From the NCBI RefSeq assembly GCF_009363655.1, contig NZ_CP045396.1, positions 1 to 23,734 of the forward strand: DNA of 23,734 bases, in the 5' to 3' direction. Origin of the DNA: Roseovarius sp. THAF27 (GTDB lineage Bacteria; Pseudomonadota; Alphaproteobacteria; Rhodobacterales; Rhodobacteraceae). The notes below the pieces were generated by a model. The model was not told where the DNA came from, made no database searches, and saw only the letters and a list, made by a program, of their open reading frames with translations. Below are positions 8,356-15,375 of the stretch, one piece after another (positions within the stretch are counted from its first letter, which is position 1; each line of letters opens with the position of its first letter). A program made the translations under genes and the position numbers.

Positions 8356-8507
8356 TCTGGTTGCGAGGCTTGATCGGTCGCGCTGGCAGCAATCTTTTCC
8401 TCGACGGCAGCAATCTGCGCCTGGGTCTCGGCGATGGCGATGCTGCGGTATTCATAGAGAGTACAGCAAAGTGCGGGGCCGGTGCCGCGTGCGGCTATTG
8501 ATGGCAC
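8271..8507 (-). pseudogene. Doubtful minus-strand frame, possible gene remnant
   Basis: A 78-codon frame whose first 50 or so residues (ARGTGPALCC, then an Ala/Glu-rich helix) read like protein, but whose last third is antisense to the carbonic anhydrase gene. No family is recognised. The neighbouring fragments at 8517-8633 and 8827-9097 are also broken, so this may be another remnant, or simply a chance frame. Confidence 0.2.
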
Positions 8508-8516
8508 GTTCAGGAT

Positions 8517-8633
8517 ATGGACACTGTCTGTAATATTGTTCAGCTGAAGGTTCGGCTTTTGGGGATCAGTCCGATGATCTGGCGTCGTGTGATGGTCCCG
8601 ACAACAATTACCTTACGCGAGTTGCAGGGGTAG
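8517..8633 (+). pseudogene. N-terminal fragment of a plasmid pRiA4b ORF-3-like protein
   Basis: A 38-codon frame that contains LKVRLLGISPMIWRRVMVP and ITLRELQ. This matches the typical beginning of the pRiA4b ORF-3 family, small proteins common on alphaproteobacterial plasmids and near mobile elements. Full members are far longer, but here the frame ends in TAG at 8631-8633 and no continuation is visible, so it is a truncated remnant. Recognition is by motif memory only. Confidence 0.6.
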
Positions 8634-8826
8634 TGTGTGGATGCCCCCGGTTTTGCAAGGATTTTCTGATCTGTCTGGACAAGATTGATTGCGGTCGTGT
8701 GTCAGGCCTCAAGTTGCAGCTTTTCGCACGCCGCGGGCCAAGATGGTTCGTTCGCTGATCGGGTCCAATTCGATTCCGCGGGCTTTATGCGCCCTACCCC
8801 TATCAAGCAAAAGACTGCAGGTCTAC
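8634..8826. other. Non-coding or decayed stretch
   Basis: No supported gene lies here. Short plus-strand frames across 8685-8997 give no recognisable protein and overlap the broken minus-strand gene at 8827-9097. The stretch looks like leftover DNA between gene fragments. Confidence 0.4.
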
Positions 8827-9097
8827 CTAAAAATCTCGATCAATCTGATCCGGAAGCTCGTCAAACAGGATCACCCGCCCGTCGCCGCTGCTTGGACTGT
8901 TGACCAGCACAAACGGCACATCCGCCCCATCTTTCTCATAGATGCAGCGGTACTTCATCTGGCCGTCGAGCGGATCGCGCACGATAGCTGTACTTGATCC
9001 CTTGGTCGATCCAGGCCTCGACGCCTGCGGGCGTCACCAAGGACATGGGCTGCCCATCCAACAGCAACGTTTTCCCCACGTTGAATACTTCATCCAT
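8827..9097 (-). pseudogene. Small hypothetical gene next to mobA, broken by one frameshift
   Basis: The gene starts at ATG 9097 after a GGAG site and reads MDEVFNVGKTLLLDGQPMSL and on to WIDQGIKYSY. After about 8988 this frame soon stops, but a neighbouring frame continues smoothly with VRDPLDGQMKYRCIYEKDGA, then VPFVLVNSPSSGDGRVILFD, to a stop at 8827-8829. Joined, the product is about 90 residues of compact acidic protein with no recognised domain. It is 36 bases downstream of mobA on the same strand, so it probably belonged to the mobilization operon. The break is either a true mutation or a sequencing indel around 8980-8988. Confidence 0.6.
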
Positions 9098-9132
9098 CTT
9101 TCGGTCTCCTCTGTTTGTCCTGTCATATCGCG

Positions 9133-10479
9133 TCACAGGCTGTGGCCTTCGCCACGATCCCTGTCCCGCGTGTTTTCGTTTTCGTCATCATCGCGCTCCT
9201 GCTCGCGGTCGTTGTCCGGTTCCAGCCGCTCGCGCGGCTTGTTCAAAACGTCCTTTAGCCGTTCATTGACGGACGGCTTGCGATGCTCGCGCTCGATGTC
9301 CTCGGAACGGCCCTGCCTTTGACGCTGGGCCGGGGTCCGCGACGGTCTCGCGGCCTCCTCGCCGAGGTCATTTTCGCTGTACCCGTCCAGCTTGTGAACC
9401 GCAGCCTGGCCGTCGCGCCCGGCGTCCTTCTCCATGATCTCCTTCAGCCGCTCGCGCGCGTAATTGCGACCTTCCGGCTTCGGCGTGTCGTCCTGGTCCC
9501 GGGACCGGCCCACAACCTGCGACAACCGCTCCCGGATATCATCTGACGTGCGCCCGTCGCGGTCTTTCGCGGTTGCGGCCCTCAGGGCCGCCAGACCGGC
9601 AGAGACGCGGCCCTGCCCCGCCTCGCGCTCGATGCCGTAGGTCTCCCGCGCGATATCCAGCCGCTCACGCATTTCGCGGAAGGCGGCGCGGGCCTGGCGG
9701 GCGGCATGGACCACGGCCCCGCGCTCGGTGACGGGGACGTATTCCCGGCCCTGACGCTCGGCCATCACCTTGGCGCGCCGCTCCATGGAATTGGCCGCTG
9801 GCCCCAGCTTCAGCTCGGGGTCGCGGTCCAGCTCCTCGGCCGTCAGCTTGTCGCCTCGATTCAGCGCGGCCTCGCGCTGCTTCTCAAGCGACCGGTGATC
9901 GACGCGCTCAACTTCCCCGACACGCTCCAGCGCGCGGTTCTGCAACTCGGCCCAAAGGCCGCGCATCTGCTCGATCTCGACGCCGCCGGTCTTCGCGGAA
10001 TCGAGCACGCGGGTTTTGGTGGTGAAGCCCCCGGCTTCGAGCTTGCGGGTGGAGGTCAGGACGTGAGCATGGTGGTTGCGCTGATCGCCTTCGCGGTGCG
10101 GCGCATGGATCGCCACATCGACGGCCACGCCGTAGCGGCTCACCAGCTCTTGGGCGAAGTCGCGGGTAATCTGAGAGCGGTCCTCGGCGCTGATCTCGGA
10201 CGGCAGGGCCAGCTCCCACTCGCGGGCGGTGACGGAGTTGCGGCGGGTCTCGCTGGCCTCGACCTCGTTCCAGAGGCGGGACCGGTCCGAGGCCCAGTCC
10301 GGCGCGTCCTTCGGTGCCAGGATGAAGGTCTCCTCGATGCCCTGCTTGCGGGTGTAATCGTGGACACGGCCTTCGCGCTGACACTCGATGCGCTCTCCGA
10401 CACGGTAGGCTGCCGCCGCCGTGGCGGAGCGCCCGGCGCTGCGTTTGATCGTCTTCACGGAGAGGTGGTAGCTGGCCAT
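9133..10479 (-). CDS. mobA: MobA/MobL-type relaxase (MobQ family)
   Basis: A 448-residue relaxase. The N-terminus MASYHLSVKTIKRSAGRSA resembles RSF1010 MobA, and Tyr25 in AAAAYR sits where RSF1010 MobA has its nicking tyrosine. The metal-binding His motif is in APHREGDQRNHHAHV (His128, His136, His137, His139). Residues beyond about 250 are highly charged and probably helical. The protein should nick oriT, remain bound to the 5' end and pilot the strand into a secretion channel. The start at 10479 is preferred over 10509 because GGGGAGGG lies just upstream and homologues begin MA-YHL. It is divergent from traD-traG across the oriT region. It lacks the C-terminal primase part found in RSF1010 MobA. 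GC content is visibly higher than in the catabolic genes. Confidence 0.92.
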   Translation of the reverse strand: MASYHLSVKTIKRSAGRSATAAAAYRVGERIECQREGRVHDYTRKQGIEETFILAPKDAPDWASDRSRLWNEVEASETRRNSVTAREWELALPSEISAEDRSQITRDFAQELVSRYGVAVDVAIHAPHREGDQRNHHAHVLTSTRKLEAGGFTTKTRVLDSAKTGGVEIEQMRGLWAELQNRALERVGEVERVDHRSLEKQREAALNRGDKLTAEELDRDPELKLGPAANSMERRAKVMAERQGREYVPVTERGAVVHAARQARAAFREMRERLDIARETYGIEREAGQGRVSAGLAALRAATAKDRDGRTSDDIRERLSQVVGRSRDQDDTPKPEGRNYARERLKEIMEKDAGRDGQAAVHKLDGYSENDLGEEAARPSRTPAQRQRQGRSEDIEREHRKPSVNERLKDVLNKPRERLEPDNDREQERDDDENENTRDRDRGEGHSL

Positions 10480-10663
10480 GCGCCCTCCCCTCGCCAGTGA
10501 TGCGGACAAGCCCGAGCGCCGCGGCTGACACCGGCCAATGCCCCGACATGGGCCGTCGGGTCAGCCGTCTTTTCTCCGCAAGAGTGCGCCCGGAACCGGC
10601 GCGGTCCGAGAAGAAAAGACAGCCCGCCTGAGGCGAGCCAACGGCTCTCCGAGGCGCAGGCTT

Positions 10664-10727
10664 GCCAGTGATCTGTCCCCAGATCCCCAGCCTCATGGGG
10701 GGCGGGATATGGGGGTAGATCACTGGC
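10664..10727. repeat. Perfect 11-bp inverted repeat in the oriT region
   Basis: GCCAGTGATCT (10664-10674) is repeated inverted as AGATCACTGGC (10717-10727), with a 42-base loop rich in C and then G that can pair further. GCCAGTGAT also occurs upstream of the mobA start, near 10494. It could bind an accessory protein or regulate mobA transcription. Confidence 0.55.
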
Positions 10728-10747
10728 GGTTTGCCGGGGGCAAACCC

Positions 10748-10785
10748 GGTTCGTGTCGGCACCGTCAGGTCCGACGACACGAACC
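10748..10785. repeat. Second perfect 11-bp inverted repeat in the oriT region
   Basis: GGTTCGTGTCG (10748-10758) and CGACACGAACC (10775-10785) form a perfect stem with a 16-base loop. No U-tract follows. It lies midway between mobA and the nick site, so a role as an oriT accessory hairpin or an operator is plausible but unproven. Confidence 0.55.
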
Positions 10786-10987
10786 TCCCGCAAGGGAGAC
10801 GCCAGCGGCAGACCGGCCCCCACCGTGGGGCATCGGGCGAGACGCTGGCGCGACCTTGCGGGACGCGATCCAACCGCTGAGGTTGGGCTGGGATGGTTTG
10901 GAAGGGGCAGCGCGCCCTTCCATGTCGCGGCGGCACGCAGCGAAGGGGATGGCCATCGGTCGGGGCGTGGCCCCAGAGAGATCGCAC

Positions 10988-11032
10988 GCAAATCTCGGAG
11001 CCGCAGGTGGAGAGTTTGCATAAGTGCGCCCT
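10988..11032 (+). other. oriT: oriT nick region (RSF1010-type nic core)
   Basis: TAAGTGCGCCCT at 11021-11032 equals the nick core of RSF1010/R1162-type oriT, where cleavage falls after TAAGTGCG (here 11028/11029). As in RSF1010, an inverted repeat lies directly upstream: GCAAATCTC (from about 10988) and GAGAGTTTGC (11011-11020), with one bulged base. The MobQ relaxase encoded next door is the type that acts on this core. Cleavage here would send traD and traG into the recipient first. Confidence 0.8.
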
Positions 11033-11121
11033 TGTCCTTTACAGGCCTACGGGTAAGCGCTATCGCTCGATCTGACAAGACCAACCTGTCCACCTGCTCT
11101 TTTCAAAGATGGAGACGCACA

Positions 11122-11421
11122 TTGGCAGAAACCGAACTCGAACGGGCCGAGAAACGATACGTTCAAGCCAAGGCCCGGCTCCAAGCGCTGAAGAACCGGG
11201 AAAACACCAGACAGCGCAAACTCGACACGCGGCGCAAGGTGATCCTGGGCGGAGCGCTCCTCGATCTGGCGGAACGGGATTCCGGGGCCGCTGCGATGCT
11301 CGATCGGCTGATCCGCAACCTGCCCCGCGAACAGGATCGCAAGGCCTTCGCCGACTGGGTGCAGCCCTCCGGGTCGCCCTCCCCTGCCCCGTCCGGCTCT
11401 GATCCGGAAAAGCCGTCCTGA
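11122..11421 (+). CDS. traD: TraD-like small conjugal transfer protein
   Basis: A 99-residue protein with an N-terminal charged coiled coil (residues 1-35), the core RQRKLDTRRKVILGGALLDL typical of the small TraD proteins beside VirD4-like TraG, and a Pro/Ser-rich tail. It is unrelated to the F-plasmid coupling protein TraD. Small TraD proteins act with the relaxosome or coupling protein. The likely start is TTG at 11122, seven bases after GGAG at 11111-11114; a frame open from 10753 would run through oriT and is unlikely. The TGA stop overlaps the traG ATG by one base, indicating coupled translation. Confidence 0.8.
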   Translation: MAETELERAEKRYVQAKARLQALKNRENTRQRKLDTRRKVILGGALLDLAERDSGAAAMLDRLIRNLPREQDRKAFADWVQPSGSPSPAPSGSDPEKPS

Positions 11422-13094
11422 TGCGGGGCGTGATGCGCGTCTTCGGAGGGCTGTTCCGGTTCTTCGGTCGATTGATCTTCACGCCCATCCTGTTGGGCTG
11501 GATGATCGGCGCTGTCCTGTTCGGCGCGATGATTGGGGCACTTGTCGCCACGCCGTTCGTCTTCGCCTTCTTTGACCAGCCGCCCGGAGAAAGCGCATGG
11601 CAGTGGCTGGTCTTCGGGCCGTTCATTTTTGTTGGTGGCGTCTTCGGATTCCAGTATTGGCGCATGGCCTCTGGCGCGGACGCCTTCTTCGGGCTGACCG
11701 GCGACAGCCACGGCTCCGCCCGCTTCGCCAACCGCAAGGAGCTGAAGAAACTCCAGCGGGAAGACGGCCTTCTGATCGGGCGCAACCCGCACACCGGACG
11801 GCTGCTGCGCTATGACGGTCCGGCCCATCTGATCACCCTCGCCCCGACACGGGCCGGGAAAGGCGTCGGCACCGTCATCCCGAACCTGCTGGCGGCGGAA
11901 CGCTCGGTCCTGGTCATCGACCCCAAGGGTGAGAATGCTCGGATCGCCGGGGAAGCCCGGCGGCGGTTCGGAACGGTCCACGTCCTCGATCCGTTTGAGG
12001 TCTCCGGGATGCCCTCTGCCGCCTACAATCCGCTCGACCGGCTGACACCGGACAGCCTCGATCTGGGCGAGGATGCGGCCTCCCTGACAGAGGCGCTGGT
12101 CATGGACCCGCCGGGACAGGTTTCGGAAGCGCATTGGAACGAGGAGGCCAAGGCCATCCTCGGCGGCCTGATCATGTTCTGCGTCTGCCACGAGGACCGC
12201 AACCGCCGGACGCTTGCCACCGTCCGGGAATATCTCACCCTGCCCCCGGAAAAGCTGCGCGCGCTGCTGGAGCTGATGCAGGACAGCGATGCGGCGGGCG
12301 GGCTGATCGCCCGCGCCGCCAACCGCTTCCTCGGCAAGGCGGATCGGGAAGCCGCCTCGGTGCTATCCAACGCACAACGCCACACGCATTTCCTGGACAG
12401 TCCGCGCATTGCCAAAGTCCTGTCGCGGTCGGATTTCCACTTCTCCGATCTGCGCCACCGGATCACATCCGTGTTTCTGGTGCTGCCCCCGAACCGGATG
12501 GACGCCTACAGCCGCTGGCTGCGCCTTCTGGTGTCTCAGGCCCTTCAGGACATCGCGCGGGACGCTGAGGCGTCCGTGAGGCCCCTGAGCGGTCCCGCAG
12601 ACGCTCAGGGGGGCACACAGCGCCTCAAGACGCCCACGTTGTTCCTCTTGGACGAGTTTGCCGCCCTGGGCCGTCTGGAGGCCGTAGAACGCGCCATGGG
12701 GCTGATGGCAGGCTACGGGCTGCAACTCTGGCCGATTCTGCAAGATATGAGCCAGCTCAAGGACCTCTATGGCGAACGCGCGGGCACCTTCATTGCCAAT
12801 GCCGGGGTGCAGCAGGTCTTCGGGGTGAATGATTTCGAGACGGCCAAGTGGCTGAGCCAGATGATCGGCCAGGAAACCGCCGGGTTCCAGACTGATAGCT
12901 TCAAGCCCGGTGATGGCCCCAGCTTCTCAAATAACCTCACGGGCCGTGATCTGCTGACCCCCGATGAAATCATGCAGCTCCCACCGGATCGCCAGCTCCT
13001 GCGCGTCCAAGGGCAAGCCACAGCCGTCGCGCAAAAGCTGCGCTATTACGCCGATCCCGAGTTCAAGGGGCTGTTCGTCCCGCAGGACCAGTAA
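11421..13094 (+). CDS. traG: TraG/VirD4-type coupling protein (T4CP ATPase)
   Basis: A 557-residue coupling protein. Two membrane segments lie at about residues 16-50 and 60-80. The Walker A motif is APTRAGKGVGT (141-151), and Walker B is LFLLDEF with Asp411 and Glu412. Typical VirD4 blocks such as VLVIDPKGEN and AAYNPLD are present. This hexameric inner-membrane ATPase connects the relaxase-DNA complex to a type IV secretion channel. It is translationally coupled to traD and followed 18 bases later by a small membrane-protein gene. No mating-pair (VirB/Trb) genes are in the window, so a helper channel seems needed. The N-terminus is intact and no truncation is seen. Confidence 0.93.
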   Translation: MRGVMRVFGGLFRFFGRLIFTPILLGWMIGAVLFGAMIGALVATPFVFAFFDQPPGESAWQWLVFGPFIFVGGVFGFQYWRMASGADAFFGLTGDSHGSARFANRKELKKLQREDGLLIGRNPHTGRLLRYDGPAHLITLAPTRAGKGVGTVIPNLLAAERSVLVIDPKGENARIAGEARRRFGTVHVLDPFEVSGMPSAAYNPLDRLTPDSLDLGEDAASLTEALVMDPPGQVSEAHWNEEAKAILGGLIMFCVCHEDRNRRTLATVREYLTLPPEKLRALLELMQDSDAAGGLIARAANRFLGKADREAASVLSNAQRHTHFLDSPRIAKVLSRSDFHFSDLRHRITSVFLVLPPNRMDAYSRWLRLLVSQALQDIARDAEASVRPLSGPADAQGGTQRLKTPTLFLLDEFAALGRLEAVERAMGLMAGYGLQLWPILQDMSQLKDLYGERAGTFIANAGVQQVFGVNDFETAKWLSQMIGQETAGFQTDSFKPGDGPSFSNNLTGRDLLTPDEIMQLPPDRQLLRVQGQATAVAQKLRYYADPEFKGLFVPQDQ

Positions 13095-13112
13095 TCCGAA
13101 GGACGCCTCCCG

Positions 13113-13661
13113 ATGCCAAACCAACCCGACCTCCCTGCTCTCTCCGACGATGATCTGCGCGAAACGCTCGATCTCATGGCCACGGCTGTCGCCAGCATGT
13201 CCGACAGGATCGACGATCTGACCGCCGTGGCGGACAAGCAGATAAAGATCACGACAGAAGCGCGGATCGCAGCCTTCGCCGCACGGGACCAAACCAATCC
13301 GAAAAAATACGGGGATCTTCTGGGCCAGACCTTCGACAGCCATCTGGGCGCAACCGCAGACGCAATGACAGAGATTGTCAGACGCCTTGGCGTCCAGACG
13401 GACAAGACCATCGGGGCCTTGGCCAAATCGGAAGATGACAGGTCCACAGCCTATCGAGCGGTGTTCGAACGGGAACAGAAAGCAGATCGCCTCAAAAGCC
13501 GCCTGCCTTGGTTTGGGCTGGGTGCATTGGTTTTGGCCCTGGTGCTGACGGTGACGCTTCCTCGTTTCTTGGCCAGCAACGCGTCCACATGCGCTGTCCT
13601 TGGAGCATCCTGGACCACGACAACCACGGGTGTCGATGCGTGCGTGTTCTATCGACGGTGA
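13113..13661 (+). CDS. Hypothetical membrane-anchored coiled-coil protein of the mobilization block
   Basis: A 182-residue protein with no family that I can name with confidence. An acidic, helical N-terminal half (residues about 13-125) is followed by a single membrane segment at about 131-153 (LPWFGLGALVLALVLTVTLP) and a short Thr-rich tail with two Cys (160, 177) that would face the periplasm if the N-terminus is cytoplasmic. It begins 18 bases after traG with a GAAGGA site. The position suggests that it assists the coupling protein or mating channel, or provides an entry-exclusion-like function; this is inference from context only. Confidence 0.7.
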   Translation: MPNQPDLPALSDDDLRETLDLMATAVASMSDRIDDLTAVADKQIKITTEARIAAFAARDQTNPKKYGDLLGQTFDSHLGATADAMTEIVRRLGVQTDKTIGALAKSEDDRSTAYRAVFEREQKADRLKSRLPWFGLGALVLALVLTVTLPRFLASNASTCAVLGASWTTTTTGVDACVFYRR

Positions 13662-13775
13662 GCAGCTAGAATCGTCAGTTGATCGGGTTTCTGTGTGAAA
13701 TTGCGTGGTGCTCCATGCTCTCTAGATGTGTTCGTCCGTACTACTTAGCTTGGAACTTGCATGCGAAATGCGGAG

Positions 13776-14020
13776 TAATTTTGTAGTGTTAAATATGTGT
13801 TATATAATGTGTTACGCTGTGGATAAGTGTTCATAGTCCTATGAATTCATTAGGCTTTTAGAAGTGGCCTGTGTGTAGAGTCACGATAAAGCGTGTGTAA
13901 AGACACGAAAGAACGTGTGTAAAGACACGAAAGCTCTGTGCATGTGTGTGAAATCACGAAAGGGCTTGACCGTGTGTGTGAAATCACGAAACATAGGTCA
14001 TGGTGTGTGAAATCACGAAA
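13776..14020. other. oriV: Plasmid replication origin (oriV): AT-rich DNA, DnaA box and iterons
   Basis: An AT-rich segment (about 13776-13810) is followed by a perfect DnaA box on the minus strand (TTATCCACA, 13818-13826) and six 18-bp iterons up to 14020, directly before repA. This is the standard layout of an iteron-controlled origin. Confidence 0.85.
13871..14020 (+). repeat. Six RepA-binding iterons in two classes
   Basis: 18-bp direct repeats start at 13871, 13893, 13915, 13944, 13974 and 14003. The first three are spaced 22 bases apart; the second and third are GTGTGTAAAGACACGAAA and the first is a degenerate copy. The last three are GTGTGTGAAATCACGAAA, spaced 29-30 bases apart. The sixth lies inside the repA frame if the ATG at 14000 is used, which suggests autoregulation by RepA. 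Confidence 0.88.
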
Positions 14021-15064
14021 GACGGCGACCGCTCTCCCTTGCTGCCAGATCGGCAGGAACAAGGCGACTTTTTTGTATGCGATATCTTTGATGCCGCACC
14101 CAAGGGCGACATGGCTTCGATGGCGCATCCGATTTTCTCGCTTTCTACAAAACCAGATTACCGAGTGCGGCGATACGAAGATGGGACGGGGCGAAACTAT
14201 CTCGAAGTGAAACCTTCGTCCGATGGTCTGGCCACGATCCACGATCGCGATGTGCTGATCTACTGCATCAGTCAAATTATGGCAGCTATCAACAAAGGTC
14301 AGAAGGTTTCAAAAATCGTTCGCCTGAAGGCGTTCGACCTTCTGAAAGCAACGAACCGGCCATCGGATGGGCGTGGATATAGCGGCCTTCGAAGCGCCCT
14401 CGCCCGGCTGCAAGGGACACAGGTTGAGACGAACATCGTGACCGGCGATGTCGAGCAATTGGATATTTTCAGCATCATCGACCGCGCTCGCATCGTACGT
14501 GAAACCCGCGATGGTCGGATGCAGGAGATCGAGGTGCAGCTCTCAGATTGGGTGTTCAACGCGATCCAAGCGCATGAAGTTTTGACCCTCCACCGGAACT
14601 ATTTCCGGCTGCGTAAGCCATTAGAGCGGCGCATCTATGAGATCGCTCGCAAGCACTGTGGCTCGAAGAAAGAGTGGAAAATCAGTCTTTCTGCTTTGCA
14701 AGACAAGTGCGGATCGGCTTCGACCTCTCGCGAGTTTAAGCGGCTGGTCGGCAACATTGTCGCTCAAGATGAGGCGTACAATCATATGCCGGACTATTCA
14801 GTCCGGTTAGACGAAAACATGGTCGTATTTGTAAACCGTCACGCGGAAAAGCCGCAAGCTCTGGCGGTTCCATCCGGGGCGATCCGTTTGAGCCCTGACG
14901 TTTATCAGGAAGCCCGTAAGGTTGCGCCGGGATGGGATATCTACACGCTAGAGCAAGAATGGCGCGAATGGATGGCCGACGGTGGCCTCGATGCACCGGC
15001 CAACCCGGACAGGGCATTCTTAGGGTTCTGCCGGAAAATCTTTGAGAAACGCGGCAACCCTTAG
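14000..15064 (+). CDS. repA: Plasmid replication initiator RepA (RPA family)
   Basis: A 354-residue initiator of the alphaproteobacterial replication initiator protein A family. Recognisable stretches are FVCDIFDAAPKGDMASM, HPIFSLSTKP, FDLLKATNRPSDGRGY and LEVLTLHRNYF-like EVLTLHRNYFRL. It should bind the iterons upstream and open the origin with host DnaA. The start is uncertain: ATG 14000 is the first possible Met after a stop codon (13994-13996) and would place the sixth iteron within codons 2-7. TTG 14039 (LLPDR) is an alternative. Neither has a good ribosome binding site. Its stop overlaps the stop of the convergent partition gene by four bases. Confidence 0.9.
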   Translation: MVCEITKDGDRSPLLPDRQEQGDFFVCDIFDAAPKGDMASMAHPIFSLSTKPDYRVRRYEDGTGRNYLEVKPSSDGLATIHDRDVLIYCISQIMAAINKGQKVSKIVRLKAFDLLKATNRPSDGRGYSGLRSALARLQGTQVETNIVTGDVEQLDIFSIIDRARIVRETRDGRMQEIEVQLSDWVFNAIQAHEVLTLHRNYFRLRKPLERRIYEIARKHCGSKKEWKISLSALQDKCGSASTSREFKRLVGNIVAQDEAYNHMPDYSVRLDENMVVFVNRHAEKPQALAVPSGAIRLSPDVYQEARKVAPGWDIYTLEQEWREWMADGGLDAPANPDRAFLGFCRKIFEKRGNP

Positions 15065-15375
15065 CCGCTTCTACCCTTCTGCTCTTCAAGCAACAACTCC
15101 AAGCCCTGCCAAAGGGTAAGATCGCGCGTTGAACAAAAAGCCCGGAAATCATCCACCACGCGCTTCGGGCCAGGTATCGAAACTTTGTCCTGCGGCTCTT
15201 TGCGTTTGGGGCCAGGTTTGAGGCGCGTCGTTGGCTCCCTGTTGACGAAGCCAAGATCGGCACCGGCCCTGACGGCCTCGCTTAATGAGCTGCCATCGAC
15301 CTTTGGCCGAGGCTTGGGTGCTGGTGTTGTCTTGGGCAGGTCTATCCCGCCTGAGAAGCCGTATTTCCCAATCAT
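15061..15375 (-). CDS. Small partition-partner protein (ParB/ParG-like role)
   Basis: A 104-residue basic protein with a Pro/Lys-rich N-terminal half (residues 12-65, including KTTPAPKPRPK) and a compact helical C-terminal half (KVSIPGPKRVVDDFRAFCST onwards). It overlaps the parA stop by four bases (ATGA), so it is translationally coupled, which is the usual position of the centromere-binding partner in compact ParA operons. No classic ParB HTH or CTPase motif is present, and the C-terminal part could be a small ribbon-helix-helix-like DNA-binding domain. The role is inferred from context. Confidence 0.65.
   Translation of the reverse strand: MIGKYGFSGGIDLPKTTPAPKPRPKVDGSSLSEAVRAGADLGFVNREPTTRLKPGPKRKEPQDKVSIPGPKRVVDDFRAFCSTRDLTLWQGLELLLEEQKGRSG

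Larger units (their letters stand above)
10480..11121. other. oriT-containing intergenic region between mobA and traD
   Basis: About 640 bases between divergent mobilization genes. I see no believable gene: the long frames here run with the GC-rich composition and have no recognisable content. The region contains two perfect 11-bp inverted repeats and an RSF1010-like nick core, listed separately. It should also hold the divergent mobA and traD promoters. Confidence 0.75.

Noticed and set aside
9706..10500. 264-codon plus-strand frame opposite mobA
   Set aside because: It is antisense to a clear relaxase with conserved motifs and arises from the GC-rich codon pattern.
10580..10592. Second nick-like sequence (AAGAGTGCGCCC)
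   Set aside because: It differs from the core at a position before GTGCGCCC and has no adjacent inverted repeat, unlike 11021-11032.
10538..11023. Long frames across the mobA-traD intergenic region
   Set aside because: They have no recognisable protein features, run in several phases at once, and cover inverted repeats and the oriT core.
10753..11121. Longer N-terminus for TraD
   Set aside because: It would translate through oriT. The TTG at 11122 has a well-spaced GGAG and the homologous core begins after it.
13871..14020. Regular repeats as a CRISPR array
   Set aside because: Repeats are 18 bases with 4-12-base gaps, sit directly before repA beside a DnaA box, and have no cas genes, so they are iterons.
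13850..14275. 141-codon minus-strand frame over the iterons
   Set aside because: It consists largely of translated repeats and antisense repA and has no family features.
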